From assembly GCA_937899905.1 (NCBI GenBank), contig CALCCF010000019.1, forward strand, positions 1-64,000: a stretch of 64,000 nt of DNA. Direction: 5' to 3'. Shown one piece after another: positions 37,055-46,226 of this stretch (position 1 is the first letter of the stretch; the number at the start of each line of letters is the position of its first letter). Position numbers and translations under genes: made by a program. Source of the stretch: an uncultured Phycisphaeraceae bacterium. Lineage in GTDB: Bacteria; Planctomycetota; Phycisphaerae; Phycisphaerales; UBA1924. The notes under the pieces are model-generated. The model was not told where the DNA came from and did no database searches. It was given only the letters and a program-made list of their open reading frames with translations.

Positions 37055-39598
37055 CTAGAACGGGACCTCAACCGTAAACGTAAACAGCCGCGTGTCGTCC
37101 GTGGGCTCCTTCTCGATGGGAAACCCGAAGTCGAACGCCAGCGGCACCGGCGTCAGCGCCGGCACGGTGATGCGCAGGCCAAAGCCCGCCGTGACGCGCC
37201 AGTTGTCGAATCCCGGGCTGTTCGTGATCGTGCCCATATCGGTGAACACAACGAACCGGAAGTTGTCGTTGATGATCGGCTGCTGGATCTCTGCGCCAAA
37301 GAACAGCTCCCACGTGCCGCCAACCTGATCGTCGCCCGGCAGGCCTGTGTCGTTGCGAATGCCAACGGGACCAATGCCGCGCAAGCCAAACCCCCGGAAG
37401 CGAGCGCCACCGGTATTGAATCGCTCGAAGATTGGCACATCGCTCACCGGATCGGGGATGTAACCCACACGCGTCGCGAAGTTGGCCACGGTCGCCCGGC
37501 CCAAGAAGTCGTCGCGGATCGGAACGTACACGATGCCGTTGCCACGCAAACGCGTGAACACCCAATCGTCGGTTAGCACGCCGGCCTGCTCGGCACTGAC
37601 CTGGATGCGTGAACCACGCGTTGGCAGGATCGGTCGATCGAAGCTCGTGCGGGTAAGCGTGAGGCCCTGGACGTCAAGCAGGCTGCTGCCCTGGGAATCG
37701 AAGAGATCGGTGGGGCGATCCGGCGCAATATCGGTGATGCGAACGTTCTCGAAGCGCGTCGAGAGCGAGGCCTGCCACCGGCTGCCAAAGACACGGCCGA
37801 GCGACACGTTGCCGCCCGCCCGAGCCTCATCAAAATCGTCGAACGCGAACGAACTGTAATACCCGTTCACGCCGAGGCTGTAGTTGGTCTCGTTCAAGAA
37901 CGGCTCGGAGAACGAGACGCTGTATCGCTCGCTGATGTTGCCGGGCGAGAGGCTGATCGCGGCGCGCTGCCCACCCCCACGAAAAGCGCGGCGCCCGATA
38001 AACTCCTCCCAGCTCTCAGGAAAATCGGTGATGTCGAAGTTGTTCTCGCTCACGCTCAGCTGGCCAACAAGACCCGAGTCGCTGCTGACCGCGGCGCCGA
38101 TCGAGAAGTTCGCCGTGCGTGCTTCCTGAAGGCTGACCAAGACATCCCGGTGGTTGCTGTCACCCACCGGATCTTGCAGCACGATCTGCACATCCGGGAA
38201 GCCCAGCGGCCCGAAGAACTGGCTGCGCACGAGCTGCTCGCGTGTCCGCTCTCCGGCGGATTCCGGGACCCGTCGCTGCTCGTGGATGTCCGCCGGCGTG
38301 TCGGGCTCCAAGTCGAAATAGCGCAGTATCACGCTCAGCTTCGTGATCTCGTTGCCCACGATTTGCAAGAGCCCGACCTTGCTCTGCTGGCCCTGGCTGA
38401 TGCGCACGCGCAGGTCCACCAGGTTTTCCTCGGCGTCGGTCAGATCCTCAACGCGCACGCGGCACTCGGTATAACCCAGCCGGGTGAGGGCGGCGTAGAT
38501 GTCCTCGATGCCGCGGTTGATGAGCTTGGCGTTGTAGACGTCGCCGGGCTTGATCGACATGAGCCCGCGCACCTGCTCGGCGCTGAGCCTGGGCACGAAG
38601 TCCTCTTGCAATTCAGCGTCGGCGTAGTCCACGAGCACGTCGCGCACGGTGTACCGCTCGCCCTCGGCCACGTGGTAGACGACGATCACCTCACGGCTGT
38701 TGGGCGAGTCGATGCGTTGCCAGCCCGCGCGCACGTCGACGTAGCCGCGATCGCGGTAGAAGTTGATCAGCGTCTGGACATCTTCCTCGATCTGCCGCTC
38801 GTCGAACAGCCCCTTGCCGACAATCGGCGCGTAGCTCTCCAGCGAGACCTGCGAGCGCAGCTGGCGATCGCTGAAGACGTCGTTGCCCTCGAAGCGAATG
38901 CCCGTCACGCGCAGCCGGCTGCCCTCGCGCACACGCAGGAACAGCTGGCCGGTCTCCTCGACCTCCGAGAGGTCGGGCGTGACCTGCGCCTCGGTGTACC
39001 CCTCGATGGCGTACGCGCGCTCGATGTCGCGCGCCACGTTCTGGATCAGCACCGGGTCCACCGGATTGAGCACCAGCACCTCGGTCAGCTGCGCGATGTC
39101 CTGGTCGCTCAGCGCGCGGTTGCCCACCGGCTGTGCCACGAAGATAAGTGGCTGGGGATCGAGGGTGAACACCACCACCACCGAACCATCGTCCTGTGGG
39201 ATCGCCTCGACAACGATGCGCGCGAATCGCCCAAGCCGGTCGAGCGTGCGGCGATCCTGGAGCAGCGTCTGCGGGTCGAGCGCCGAGCCCGCCTTCGTGC
39301 GGATCTGGTTGCGGGCCATCGTCTCGAGCGTGGGCTCCAGTGGCGTGTACGCGCCCCCGTCGGTCGGCTGGCGGAGCACGACGGCGCGCACCAGCCGATC
39401 GGCAAACCCCGCGAGCGGGCCGGCGACCTCATCGAGCGGGTCCGGCCGGTCGAGGGGGGCCTGGGCGTGTGCGCCGCCGCAGGCCGCCAGCAGCGCAGCG
39501 GCCGCCACCGACGGCGTCCACCGCCACCGACCCCGCCGCCCGATACCAGCACGCAGGCAACCCAAAGCCTCGGACAGTACCGGGGTTGGCGGCCGCAA
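37055..39598 (-). CDS. bamA: Outer-membrane assembly factor BamA (Omp85)
   Basis: 847 aa. The signal segment VAAAALLAACGGAHA leads to an N-terminal half made of POTRA domains, for example LRVTGIRFEGNDVFSDRQL, YTVRDVLVDYADAEL and SKVGLLQIVGNEITKL. The C-terminal beta-barrel has GPLGFPDVQIVLQDP, FSIGAAVSSDSGLVGQLSV and the lid-loop motif GGARFRGFGLRGIGP (RGF/VRGF-like). It ends FTFTVEVPF with a terminal Phe. It inserts beta-barrel proteins into the outer membrane. The start is uncertain: the TTG at 39598 has no good ribosome binding site. The preceding gene is a CPBP protease 50 bases away. Confidence 0.9.
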   Translation of the reverse strand: MRPPTPVLSEALGCLRAGIGRRGRWRWTPSVAAAALLAACGGAHAQAPLDRPDPLDEVAGPLAGFADRLVRAVVLRQPTDGGAYTPLEPTLETMARNQIRTKAGSALDPQTLLQDRRTLDRLGRFARIVVEAIPQDDGSVVVVFTLDPQPLIFVAQPVGNRALSDQDIAQLTEVLVLNPVDPVLIQNVARDIERAYAIEGYTEAQVTPDLSEVEETGQLFLRVREGSRLRVTGIRFEGNDVFSDRQLRSQVSLESYAPIVGKGLFDERQIEEDVQTLINFYRDRGYVDVRAGWQRIDSPNSREVIVVYHVAEGERYTVRDVLVDYADAELQEDFVPRLSAEQVRGLMSIKPGDVYNAKLINRGIEDIYAALTRLGYTECRVRVEDLTDAEENLVDLRVRISQGQQSKVGLLQIVGNEITKLSVILRYFDLEPDTPADIHEQRRVPESAGERTREQLVRSQFFGPLGFPDVQIVLQDPVGDSNHRDVLVSLQEARTANFSIGAAVSSDSGLVGQLSVSENNFDITDFPESWEEFIGRRAFRGGGQRAAISLSPGNISERYSVSFSEPFLNETNYSLGVNGYYSSFAFDDFDEARAGGNVSLGRVFGSRWQASLSTRFENVRITDIAPDRPTDLFDSQGSSLLDVQGLTLTRTSFDRPILPTRGSRIQVSAEQAGVLTDDWVFTRLRGNGIVYVPIRDDFLGRATVANFATRVGYIPDPVSDVPIFERFNTGGARFRGFGLRGIGPVGIRNDTGLPGDDQVGGTWELFFGAEIQQPIINDNFRFVVFTDMGTITNSPGFDNWRVTAGFGLRITVPALTPVPLAFDFGFPIEKEPTDDTRLFTFTVEVPF

Positions 39599-39648
39599 AC
39601 AAATGAGGTGGCGAGCCGGGGCCCAGACCGGCCAGCAGGACCGACCGC

Positions 39649-40884
39649 CTAGCGGCGCCAGCCGAGGGGCGCGGGTGCCGACTCGGGCTCGGCAGCCGGC
39701 GGGTTCGCCGGGTCGGATTCGAGCTGGAATCCATCAGGCGCGTTCTGCGGGTCGAACGGCTCGGCCTGCTGTGGCGCGGGATCGACCACCCACAGCACGA
39801 GGGCGATGTTAATCGCGTTGAAGCCCGCGTGCATCGCGATCGGCACGCCCAGGCCCTTGAACCGCTCGTATGCCACGCCGATAGCCAGACCGAGCACGAA
39901 CAGCGTTGCGATCGCGTGCCAGGGCACGGCATCGCCCGCCCGGTGCACCAGGGCGAACACGGCGGCCGTGATGATGATGGCAAGCCAGGCCGAGCCCGTC
40001 ATCCGCAGCAGCGACGTCTGCACGAAAGCCCGGAAGATGAGCTCTTCGATGATCGCAACGCCGATGATCGCCGTGGCGATGATGACCCACGTCCAAGGGT
40101 CGCTCGAGTTCTGCCGGATCATCTCCAGCGTCGCGTGGGCGATGGTGTTCTGCTCCTCGCCGCTAGCAAACTCGAAGGCCATCCGGCTTGCCTCGCCGGC
40201 CGCGGCAATCACGGGGAAGGCCACCACGATCGCCAAGAGGCCAAGCGGGATGTCGCCCGCACCAAAGCGCATGCCCTCGTCGTGCTCGCGCTTGTTGAGC
40301 AGGTAGACCATCACGCCGCCGGCGAACGCGCCGAACAGCACCGAGCCGAGTTGCGTCAGAGCCGCGTCGCGGGTCTCGCTCTCGGCTAGCTCCTGCACCG
40401 GACCGCCCTGGCCGGCGAGCCAGTCCCACAGCGTCGTGATCTGGCCGAAGGCTTGGGCACCGAAGATCTGGGCCGAGACGACCACGAACGCCCCAAAGAG
40501 CCACACCGGCCACTGGTACGCGACGACATCGCGCTTGCCGGCCCGCCGGAAGGAGCCCGGCCGGATGAAGTCAGCCAGGAACAGGATGATCAGCACCATC
40601 GGGGCCGCGATGCGGATGGTGATCGCCAACCAGTCGGTGGGCGTCAGCGCCTTGGTATTCTCACCCAGCGGCGGAGCCGCCTGGACCTGGGCCAGGCTCG
40701 TCTGGCCCAGCACGCCCTGGCCAGATGCCACCTCGGCAAGCAACAGGCACGCCAACGCTCCGGCCGCAATTCCGGCCCGGGGCGTCACCGCCCATCTCTT
40801 GCGATTGTTCAGAGCCACGACTCGCAACGCCTTCGGCCCTCCGCACGCACGCCACCATTGCGCACGGCCCTTGGCATCGGCCAT
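39649..40884 (-). CDS. CPBP-family (CAAX/Abi) intramembrane metalloprotease
   Basis: 411 aa from ATG 40884. A GTG at 40818, giving a compact signal segment, is an alternative, so the start is not settled. About eight hydrophobic helices are seen. The glutamate motif EELIFRAFVQTSLLR (EExxxR), a His in FALVHRAGDAV and His-Asn in MHAGFNAINIALVLW form the three CPBP active-site motifs. Roles range from prenyl-protein processing to bacteriocin immunity. The C terminus is a Pro/Glu-rich cytosolic or periplasmic tail. It is upstream of bamA on the same strand and may be co-transcribed with it. Confidence 0.85.
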   Translation of the reverse strand: MADAKGRAQWWRACGGPKALRVVALNNRKRWAVTPRAGIAAGALACLLLAEVASGQGVLGQTSLAQVQAAPPLGENTKALTPTDWLAITIRIAAPMVLIILFLADFIRPGSFRRAGKRDVVAYQWPVWLFGAFVVVSAQIFGAQAFGQITTLWDWLAGQGGPVQELAESETRDAALTQLGSVLFGAFAGGVMVYLLNKREHDEGMRFGAGDIPLGLLAIVVAFPVIAAAGEASRMAFEFASGEEQNTIAHATLEMIRQNSSDPWTWVIIATAIIGVAIIEELIFRAFVQTSLLRMTGSAWLAIIITAAVFALVHRAGDAVPWHAIATLFVLGLAIGVAYERFKGLGVPIAMHAGFNAINIALVLWVVDPAPQQAEPFDPQNAPDGFQLESDPANPPAAEPESAPAPLGWRR

Positions 40885-40961
40885 CACGCGTCGAGCGAGA
40901 AAAAGATTGTTAGCCGGCCCAAAAACCGGCAAGCCGTGCCGGTTCCGGTGGCGGGTTTACG

Positions 40962-41297
40962 TCAGGCCGCCACCGCCGCCATCGCGCCCTCGCGAGCGAA
41001 GGACAAGCCCACCCGCTGGCCGCCGCCCTCGGCTGGCCGCACATGGGCGATCCGAGCCTCGACGACGTCATCGCCGCCAACGACGGCGCTCTGCCCATCA
41101 CCGATGATCACGTCGATCGCCTCACCGATGTGCAGCGGCCGATCGGTCTTGATCTCCAGGAGCAGGCCACCAAGAGACACGTCCACGGCCCGCACGGGCA
41201 GGTACCGAAGGGCATGGCGGATGTAGACCTTGCCCGCACGATCAACGCTCGTGCGGCGGAACCGACGCCGTTCGCTGCCCTGGCTTCGCTCGTCCAT
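40962..41297 (-). CDS. PilZ-domain protein
   Basis: 111 aa from ATG 41297. The cyclic-di-GMP signature is complete: ERRRFRRTSVDRAG supplies the RxxxR and VDVSLGGLLLEI the D-x-S-x-x-G. The rest of the small barrel (GEAIDVIIGD, ARIAHVRPAEGG, RVGLSFA) fits a stand-alone PilZ protein. It should bind c-di-GMP in the cytosol and pass the signal to a partner. It lies 78 bases before the CPBP protease gene and 137 bases after a glycosyltransferase gene on the same strand; a role in controlling glycan export is possible but is inference. Confidence 0.85.
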   Translation of the reverse strand: MDERSQGSERRRFRRTSVDRAGKVYIRHALRYLPVRAVDVSLGGLLLEIKTDRPLHIGEAIDVIIGDGQSAVVGGDDVVEARIAHVRPAEGGGQRVGLSFAREGAMAAVAA

Positions 41298-41434
41298 GCG
41301 ATCGATCCCCTGTCTCTTTGCCTGAGAGGTCTCCGATTCGTCCCTGTTATCGTCACAACCGACGTTATCCGACAGCAAACTGGCCCCATGAGGAGCCAGG
41401 GGCGCAGGATCGGCCTGCAAAGGTCCAATAACGC

Positions 41435-42814
41435 TCAGGCGGCGGAAGTCTGCGGCTGCGTGTCCGGCAGGGCGCCGATGGCCTCGGCGATGGCGGCCAG
41501 ATGGGCCGCGCGATCGTCGCCAACGCGCGACAGGTGCTCGGCGATGGCCCGAGACCAGGCGGTGGCGGCCTCTTGTGGTCCAAGGTCGCTCAGGCCCCCG
41601 CTGGCCAGGATCAGCCCGGGGTCGATCGGCAAGTTCTGGCGGCCAGCGATCTCCAGGGCCGCTTCTTGCGCCGTGGCCATCGCCTCGGCGACCGCCTCGC
41701 ACGAGTGATCCCGGAACGCACGCTCTCGCCCTGCGTTGCCCAGGGCATCGCGCCACGGGGCGTCCATCAGCAGGCCGCCGATGCCGCGCGCCAACGCCTC
41801 GGCTTCAGGGGGCATTCGCAGGCCGCTCACACCATGCACGATCGACATCGCGCAGAGCGGATCGACCGCCAGCACCAACGGCGTGCCCACGGCGAGCGCC
41901 TCGAACACCGCGGGCGGGTTGGTCTCGCTCGTGGCGGTGTACACCATCAGCGTGCAGTGCTCGAGCGCTTCGTTCGCTTCCTCGGCCGTCGGGTGGGGCA
42001 CCAACTCGAGCGGCACCTCCAGTTCCTCGGCCTGTGCCCGCAGGGCGTCCGACTCGGGGCCATCGAGCAGGACGCGCAGCCGAGCCGTCGGGCAGTCGGT
42101 CTTGCGGAGCTGCGCGACGGCTTCCACCGCCAGGTTCAGGCGAGACCGCTTGGTCACCGGGCCGAACGCCAGGATCAGGTCCTTCTCACGCTTCTCGGCG
42201 GGCACGCACCGCATGTCCGGCAGCACCGGCATGGGCACGACGCGCACCCGCTCGGCGGGCAGGTTGAACCGCCAGACCAGGTCGTCGGCCACGGGCCCAC
42301 AACCCGCGAGCACGACGTGGGCAGCGGTGCACGCCAATTGCTCGCGATACGCCGCCTCAAGGGCCGCACGCGAAGTCGGCCCGAACTCACAGATCGACTG
42401 GCGGCTCCACAGGTCCGCACCCTCCGCGAGCAGGGCCGCTTTCGTGCCCGCGTGCTGGAGCGCCGAACTCACCGCCAGCGCCGTCGGCGCCGCCATCAGC
42501 CCCACGGCCTGCACCACCGCGGTTTCGCAGCCCTTCAAGAGCTCGACTACAGCGCTGGCAGCGCGGTCCTGGTGCTCGTGGGCAAAGGTACCAAGATCAT
42601 CGCACACGCACTCGGCATCGAGCGAGCGAGCGAGTTCGGCGGCGGTCTCGGCCTCTTCACCACGATCGTGTGAAACGAGGATCAGGCGTCCATGACGCTC
42701 GGCCATCGCGCGCCACAAGTCGCGGTGGCGGGCAAGGGCTCCGCTGCGCTCGAGTTGGACAAGGGTCGAGCCCTCGTCGAGAACGAGCACCAACGCGTCG
42801 GAGATTCGATCCAT
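41435..42814 (-). CDS. GT4-type glycosyltransferase-like protein
   Basis: 459 aa. The second Rossmann half is the clearer one: DLILAFGPVTKRSRLNLAVEAVAQL, LRVLLDGPESDAL and the donor-site motif YTATSETNPPAVFEALAVGTPLVLA, which matches the E-x7-E segment of GT4 (SETNPPAVFEAL). The N-terminal half is a looser Rossmann fold (DRISDALVLVLDEG). Target sugar and acceptor are unknown. It diverges from the nucleotidyltransferase-kinase fusion gene, so the two flank a shared 142-base promoter region and likely belong to the same glycan pathway. Confidence 0.75.
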   Translation of the reverse strand: MDRISDALVLVLDEGSTLVQLERSGALARHRDLWRAMAERHGRLILVSHDRGEEAETAAELARSLDAECVCDDLGTFAHEHQDRAASAVVELLKGCETAVVQAVGLMAAPTALAVSSALQHAGTKAALLAEGADLWSRQSICEFGPTSRAALEAAYREQLACTAAHVVLAGCGPVADDLVWRFNLPAERVRVVPMPVLPDMRCVPAEKREKDLILAFGPVTKRSRLNLAVEAVAQLRKTDCPTARLRVLLDGPESDALRAQAEELEVPLELVPHPTAEEANEALEHCTLMVYTATSETNPPAVFEALAVGTPLVLAVDPLCAMSIVHGVSGLRMPPEAEALARGIGGLLMDAPWRDALGNAGRERAFRDHSCEAVAEAMATAQEAALEIAGRQNLPIDPGLILASGGLSDLGPQEAATAWSRAIAEHLSRVGDDRAAHLAAIAEAIGALPDTQPQTSAA

Positions 42815-42956
42815 GCTGGCAGACCCCTTCTACACAATTGCCGATTGGAGCCCCGATCCGCACGCCAACGTGGTCAGAGCATCCTCCCCACTTTTCGGCC
42901 CTTCCTACGCGGACCTTCAGTTGATCCGAGGCCGATGAACAGCCGATAAGCCGAGC

Positions 42957-44603
42957 GTGAGCCCCGAATCCCGACATCCGGCCATCCTCGCCGATCGCGC
43001 GGACCTGCTGACATGGCGGGCATCGATGCGAGCCGCCGGCCGGAAGCTGGTCCAATGCCACGGATGCTTCGACATCGTGCACCCGGGCCACGTCCGGCAC
43101 CTGCGCTGGGCAAGGGCCCAGGGCGATGCCCTGCTGGTCACCATCACCAGCGACGGCGGGATCGACAAGGGGCCTGGGCGGCCGCTGATCCCCCACGACC
43201 TGCGGGCCGAAAACCTCGCCTCGCTCGACATGGTCGACACCGTACACATCGTGCACGAGCCGACCGCCGAAGGCATCCTCAGGGCCGTCGAACCGGACAT
43301 CTACGTCAAGGGCCGCGAGTACGAGACGAACAACGATCCGCGCTTCGCCGCCGAGCGCCACGCCGTGCAATCGGCCGGTGGCCGCGTGGTCTTCTCTTCC
43401 GGCGACATCGTGTTCAGCTCGTCGGCGCTCATCGCCGCGCTCGAGGGCGGGCGTGACACCGGCGTCGACCAACCAACCGGCGCTCTCGCCCAGCTGATGC
43501 AATCACCGGGGATGGCAGCGGACGAACTCGGTGCCGTCCTCGATCGCGCGCGGGGCCGACGCGTCCTCGTCATTGGCGAGGCGGTCGAAGAGGTGTATCG
43601 CGTGTGCCAGGCTCCACATCTGGGCGCACGCGAACCCGTAATGACGCTCCGCCCCGCCGGCGAGCGCCGATTCGACGCTGGTGCCGCAGCCGTCGCGGCA
43701 AACCTTGCCGCCATGGGCGCACAACCGACGCTGCTCACCTGTCCACCGTCCGGCCCCGCCGGCGAGTCCTTCATGACGCGCATGCGTGCTGCTGGGGTCC
43801 GTGTCGAGACACTGTCGGCCACACAAGAAACGCAGCTCGTTGAGCACTACCTCGCGGGCGCGCAAAAGCTGATGACCATCGACCACGCGAAGCCGTTCGC
43901 GTCGGACGCCGCGCTCGGCGGCGAGGTCGTCGCCCGCGTACACGAACTCCTTCCCAGCCTGGACACGATCTGCATCGCCGACCAAGGCCTTGGCCTTCTC
44001 GGCCGCGCAACGGCGCAGGCGCTGAATAGCGCGCTCTGCGATCGCTCTTGCGTGCTGACCGCCAGCGCACAAGCACGTAATGCGAGCCCGCTGGCGATCC
44101 GCGGTACCGATCTGCTCTATGTCTGCGAGGCCGACTTACGGCGCGCCGTCGCCAACCCGTCGGGCAGCCTGACATCGGCGGCGTGGTCGGCGATGGATGC
44201 CTCTCGCGCCACGGCCGCGATCGTCGGCCTCGGGCCCGAGGGGCTGCTCGCCTACAACCGATTGCCCGAAGTCCTGGACACCGGCGACGGCTGGCCGTCC
44301 CGCGTCAGCGCACAGCCGGTGCCGAGCTTGTCGCCCATCCCGCTCGACACCGCTGGCGCCGACTCTGCCATCCTCGCTGCGAGCACGATCGCGATGCTCG
44401 GCACCAGTTTGGGCGCGATCGACTCGAACTCGGCGCCTTCGATCGCCGCGGTGTTCGGCGTGCTGGCCGAGGCCAAGGCCGTCTCGCATCCCGGCTTCAC
44501 CACGGTGGATTCGAACGATCTTCGAGCCGGCCTCGCGCGCCTCGACAGCGCCCACCTGGTATACCGAGACCCCAAGCCCGCCGATGCAAGGGTTGCCTCA
44601 TGA
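42957..44603 (+). CDS. Nucleotidyltransferase-PfkB fusion, HldE domains in reverse order
   Basis: 548 aa from a GTG with only a weak ribosome binding site. Residues 28-165 are a cytidylyltransferase-like domain of the RfaE/HldE type (QCHGCFDIVHPGH, H42-P-G-H45; TITSDGGIDKG; DIYVKGREYETNND; VVFSSGDIVFSSS). Residues ~190-540 resemble a PfkB sugar kinase (FDAGAAAVAANLAAMGA, GESFMTRMRAAGVRV, TICIADQGLGLL). In HldE the kinase comes first. The kinase signature DTxGAGD reads DTAGADSA, one residue short, and the loop DYxKG reads IADQGLG. I infer an active nucleotidyltransferase and a probably degenerate kinase. It overlaps GT2 by ATGA. Confidence 0.8.
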   Translation: MSPESRHPAILADRADLLTWRASMRAAGRKLVQCHGCFDIVHPGHVRHLRWARAQGDALLVTITSDGGIDKGPGRPLIPHDLRAENLASLDMVDTVHIVHEPTAEGILRAVEPDIYVKGREYETNNDPRFAAERHAVQSAGGRVVFSSGDIVFSSSALIAALEGGRDTGVDQPTGALAQLMQSPGMAADELGAVLDRARGRRVLVIGEAVEEVYRVCQAPHLGAREPVMTLRPAGERRFDAGAAAVAANLAAMGAQPTLLTCPPSGPAGESFMTRMRAAGVRVETLSATQETQLVEHYLAGAQKLMTIDHAKPFASDAALGGEVVARVHELLPSLDTICIADQGLGLLGRATAQALNSALCDRSCVLTASAQARNASPLAIRGTDLLYVCEADLRRAVANPSGSLTSAAWSAMDASRATAAIVGLGPEGLLAYNRLPEVLDTGDGWPSRVSAQPVPSLSPIPLDTAGADSAILAASTIAMLGTSLGAIDSNSAPSIAAVFGVLAEAKAVSHPGFTTVDSNDLRAGLARLDSAHLVYRDPKPADARVAS

Positions 44604-45787
44604 CCCGCGTGTCGTACATCACCTGCACGCGGAACAGGCGTGAGGAACTCACGCGCACCATCCTCACGCTCGATGCGTTGCACAAGGATGCGCCCAATGA
44701 CGCCGAGTTTGTGATCGCCGACAACGCGTCGGATAAGCCCATCACAGACTGGCTGCCCGACACGGGCATGACCGTCCGGGTCGTCCGGCTCGATACGAAC
44801 AAGGCAGCCGCCGCGCGCAACGACGCCGCCGAGACCGCGAAGCACGATTGGCTCGTGATGCTCGACGACGACAGCGCCCCCAAAGGCCTCGGCCACCTCC
44901 AGGCCATCGCGCGTGCCGGCGAGCGCACCGCCGCGATCATGGCCGACATCACGCTGCCCGACGGCTCACGCGAGCGCGGAGGTCTGCCCGAGGTGCTCGT
45001 GGGCTGCGGTGCCGCCGTGCGCCGGTCGGCGTACCTCGACGTGGGCGGCTACGACCCGAGCTTCCACTTTGCCGCCGAAGAGCCGGACCTGTGCGCCAAG
45101 CTGATCTCTGCGGGCTGGCACCTTGAGTTCGACCCGTGGTTCCGCGTGCTGCACCACAAAACGCCAGCGAATCGTGACCTCAACCGCATGCTGCGCCTGT
45201 TAACGCGCAACCAGGGCGTCATCATCGAACGCACGACGCCCGATGCCGACCGCCGATTCCTGCGCAACGACCACATTCGTCGCTGCCACTGGATCGCGGC
45301 CAAGGAGAGCGCCCTCGAGGGATTTGCGCAGGGCCTGGCCGAATTCCGCGCCATGAGATCGGGCATCGACCGCCGACCGATGACCCAGGCCCACTTTGAT
45401 CGCTTCGTCGGCTTGCATCACGCACGGGAGGCCATGCGATATGCGATGGAGACGCACCCGTTCGATACCGCGTGCCTCTCGCACGAGGGCAAGCACGCGT
45501 GGGCCGTCCGCCGTGCCATCGAAGAGACCGGCGCGACAATCATCGACAGCCCGCTCCACGCCGATCGGCTCGTCGTCGCGACGCTGTCGCCGGGCCCGAT
45601 GCTCGATGCGCTGGCTGAGCTGCACAGCGTCGGCATGGGCTATCGCACGATCGCCCCGTGGACGAAGGCGCCGAGTATCTTGGGTTTCGAGGCCGACGCC
45701 TTCCCGCTGATGCCGAGCCTGCTCAGTAGGCCGAACGCCCCGGCAACGAAAGACGCAGCGCCCGCTCCAACTCGGATCCGCGCATAG
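44600..45787 (+). CDS. Glycosyltransferase family 2 protein
   Basis: 395 aa from ATG 44600, which overlaps the upstream stop (ATGA), so the two are translationally coupled. The GT-A fold is shown by VSYITCTRNRREELTRTI, VIADNASDK and the metal-binding DDD at 89-91 (WLVMLDDDSAPK). GGYDPSFHFAAEEPDL is the usual acceptor-site region. The C-terminal 150 residues have no family I recognise. The enzyme probably adds a sugar made available by the preceding nucleotidyltransferase domain, e.g. to a cell-surface glycan. Its last 65 bases overlap the convergent Nudix gene. Confidence 0.85.
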   Translation: MTRVSYITCTRNRREELTRTILTLDALHKDAPNDAEFVIADNASDKPITDWLPDTGMTVRVVRLDTNKAAAARNDAAETAKHDWLVMLDDDSAPKGLGHLQAIARAGERTAAIMADITLPDGSRERGGLPEVLVGCGAAVRRSAYLDVGGYDPSFHFAAEEPDLCAKLISAGWHLEFDPWFRVLHHKTPANRDLNRMLRLLTRNQGVIIERTTPDADRRFLRNDHIRRCHWIAAKESALEGFAQGLAEFRAMRSGIDRRPMTQAHFDRFVGLHHAREAMRYAMETHPFDTACLSHEGKHAWAVRRAIEETGATIIDSPLHADRLVVATLSPGPMLDALAELHSVGMGYRTIAPWTKAPSILGFEADAFPLMPSLLSRPNAPATKDAAPAPTRIRA

Positions 45788-46226
45788 CCAGCAGGCCGAT
45801 CGCTTCCTCGCACGCGCGTACCTGCCCGGGCCACATAAACCGCTTGGCGAGTTCGTTCGCATTTACCCAGCGGTGTGCATCATGCGCTTCCTCGCCAGCC
45901 AAGTTGGGCGACCACGCGGCATCGACCTCGGCCAGGAAACGCGGCGAGAGCATCACCGCGTCCAGGCGTGCGATGAAGTAGGGGTGGACATCTTCGAGCT
46001 GCCAGAACGCAAGCCACGCGGCATCCCCAGCACGAAGGCCGACCTCTTCGCCGAGTTCGCGCACGGCGGTGGATATTGCCGTCTCGCCGGATTCCACATG
46101 TCCCATCACAGGCTGCCACGTGCCCGACAGAGGCTCGGCGGTGCGCCGCAGCTGCAGGAACTCCGGTCCATGCTCGCCGGCGCGCACGATGTACACATCA
46201 ACGATGTCGGAGCGCAACTCCGGCAT
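45723..46226 (-). CDS. Nudix hydrolase, candidate dihydroneopterin-triphosphate pyrophosphatase
   Basis: 167 aa. The Nudix box GHVESGETAISTAVRELGEEVGL spans 42-64 (too long to give in one piece: G42, E48, R56-E57, E60-E61, G63). WQPVMG before it and EEAHDAHRWVNANEL with RACEEAI after it resemble NudB-type proteins. Its ATG overlaps the stop of pabB as TGATG, so translation is coupled. NudB hydrolyses dihydroneopterin triphosphate in folate synthesis, and pabB makes the p-aminobenzoate half. The folate role is inferred from this linkage. Its 3' end overlaps the convergent GT2 gene by 65 bases. Confidence 0.85.
   Translation of the reverse strand: MPELRSDIVDVYIVRAGEHGPEFLQLRRTAEPLSGTWQPVMGHVESGETAISTAVRELGEEVGLRAGDAAWLAFWQLEDVHPYFIARLDAVMLSPRFLAEVDAAWSPNLAGEEAHDAHRWVNANELAKRFMWPGQVRACEEAIGLLAMRGSELERALRLSLPGRSAY

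Noticed and set aside
41298-41350. Glycine-riboswitch-like string (minus strand CTCTCAGGCAAAGAGACAG) upstream of the PilZ gene
   Set aside because: It looks like the 3' part of a glycine aptamer, but the 5' GGAGAG element and the CCGAAGG core are missing in the upstream 100 bases, and no glycine-cleavage gene follows.
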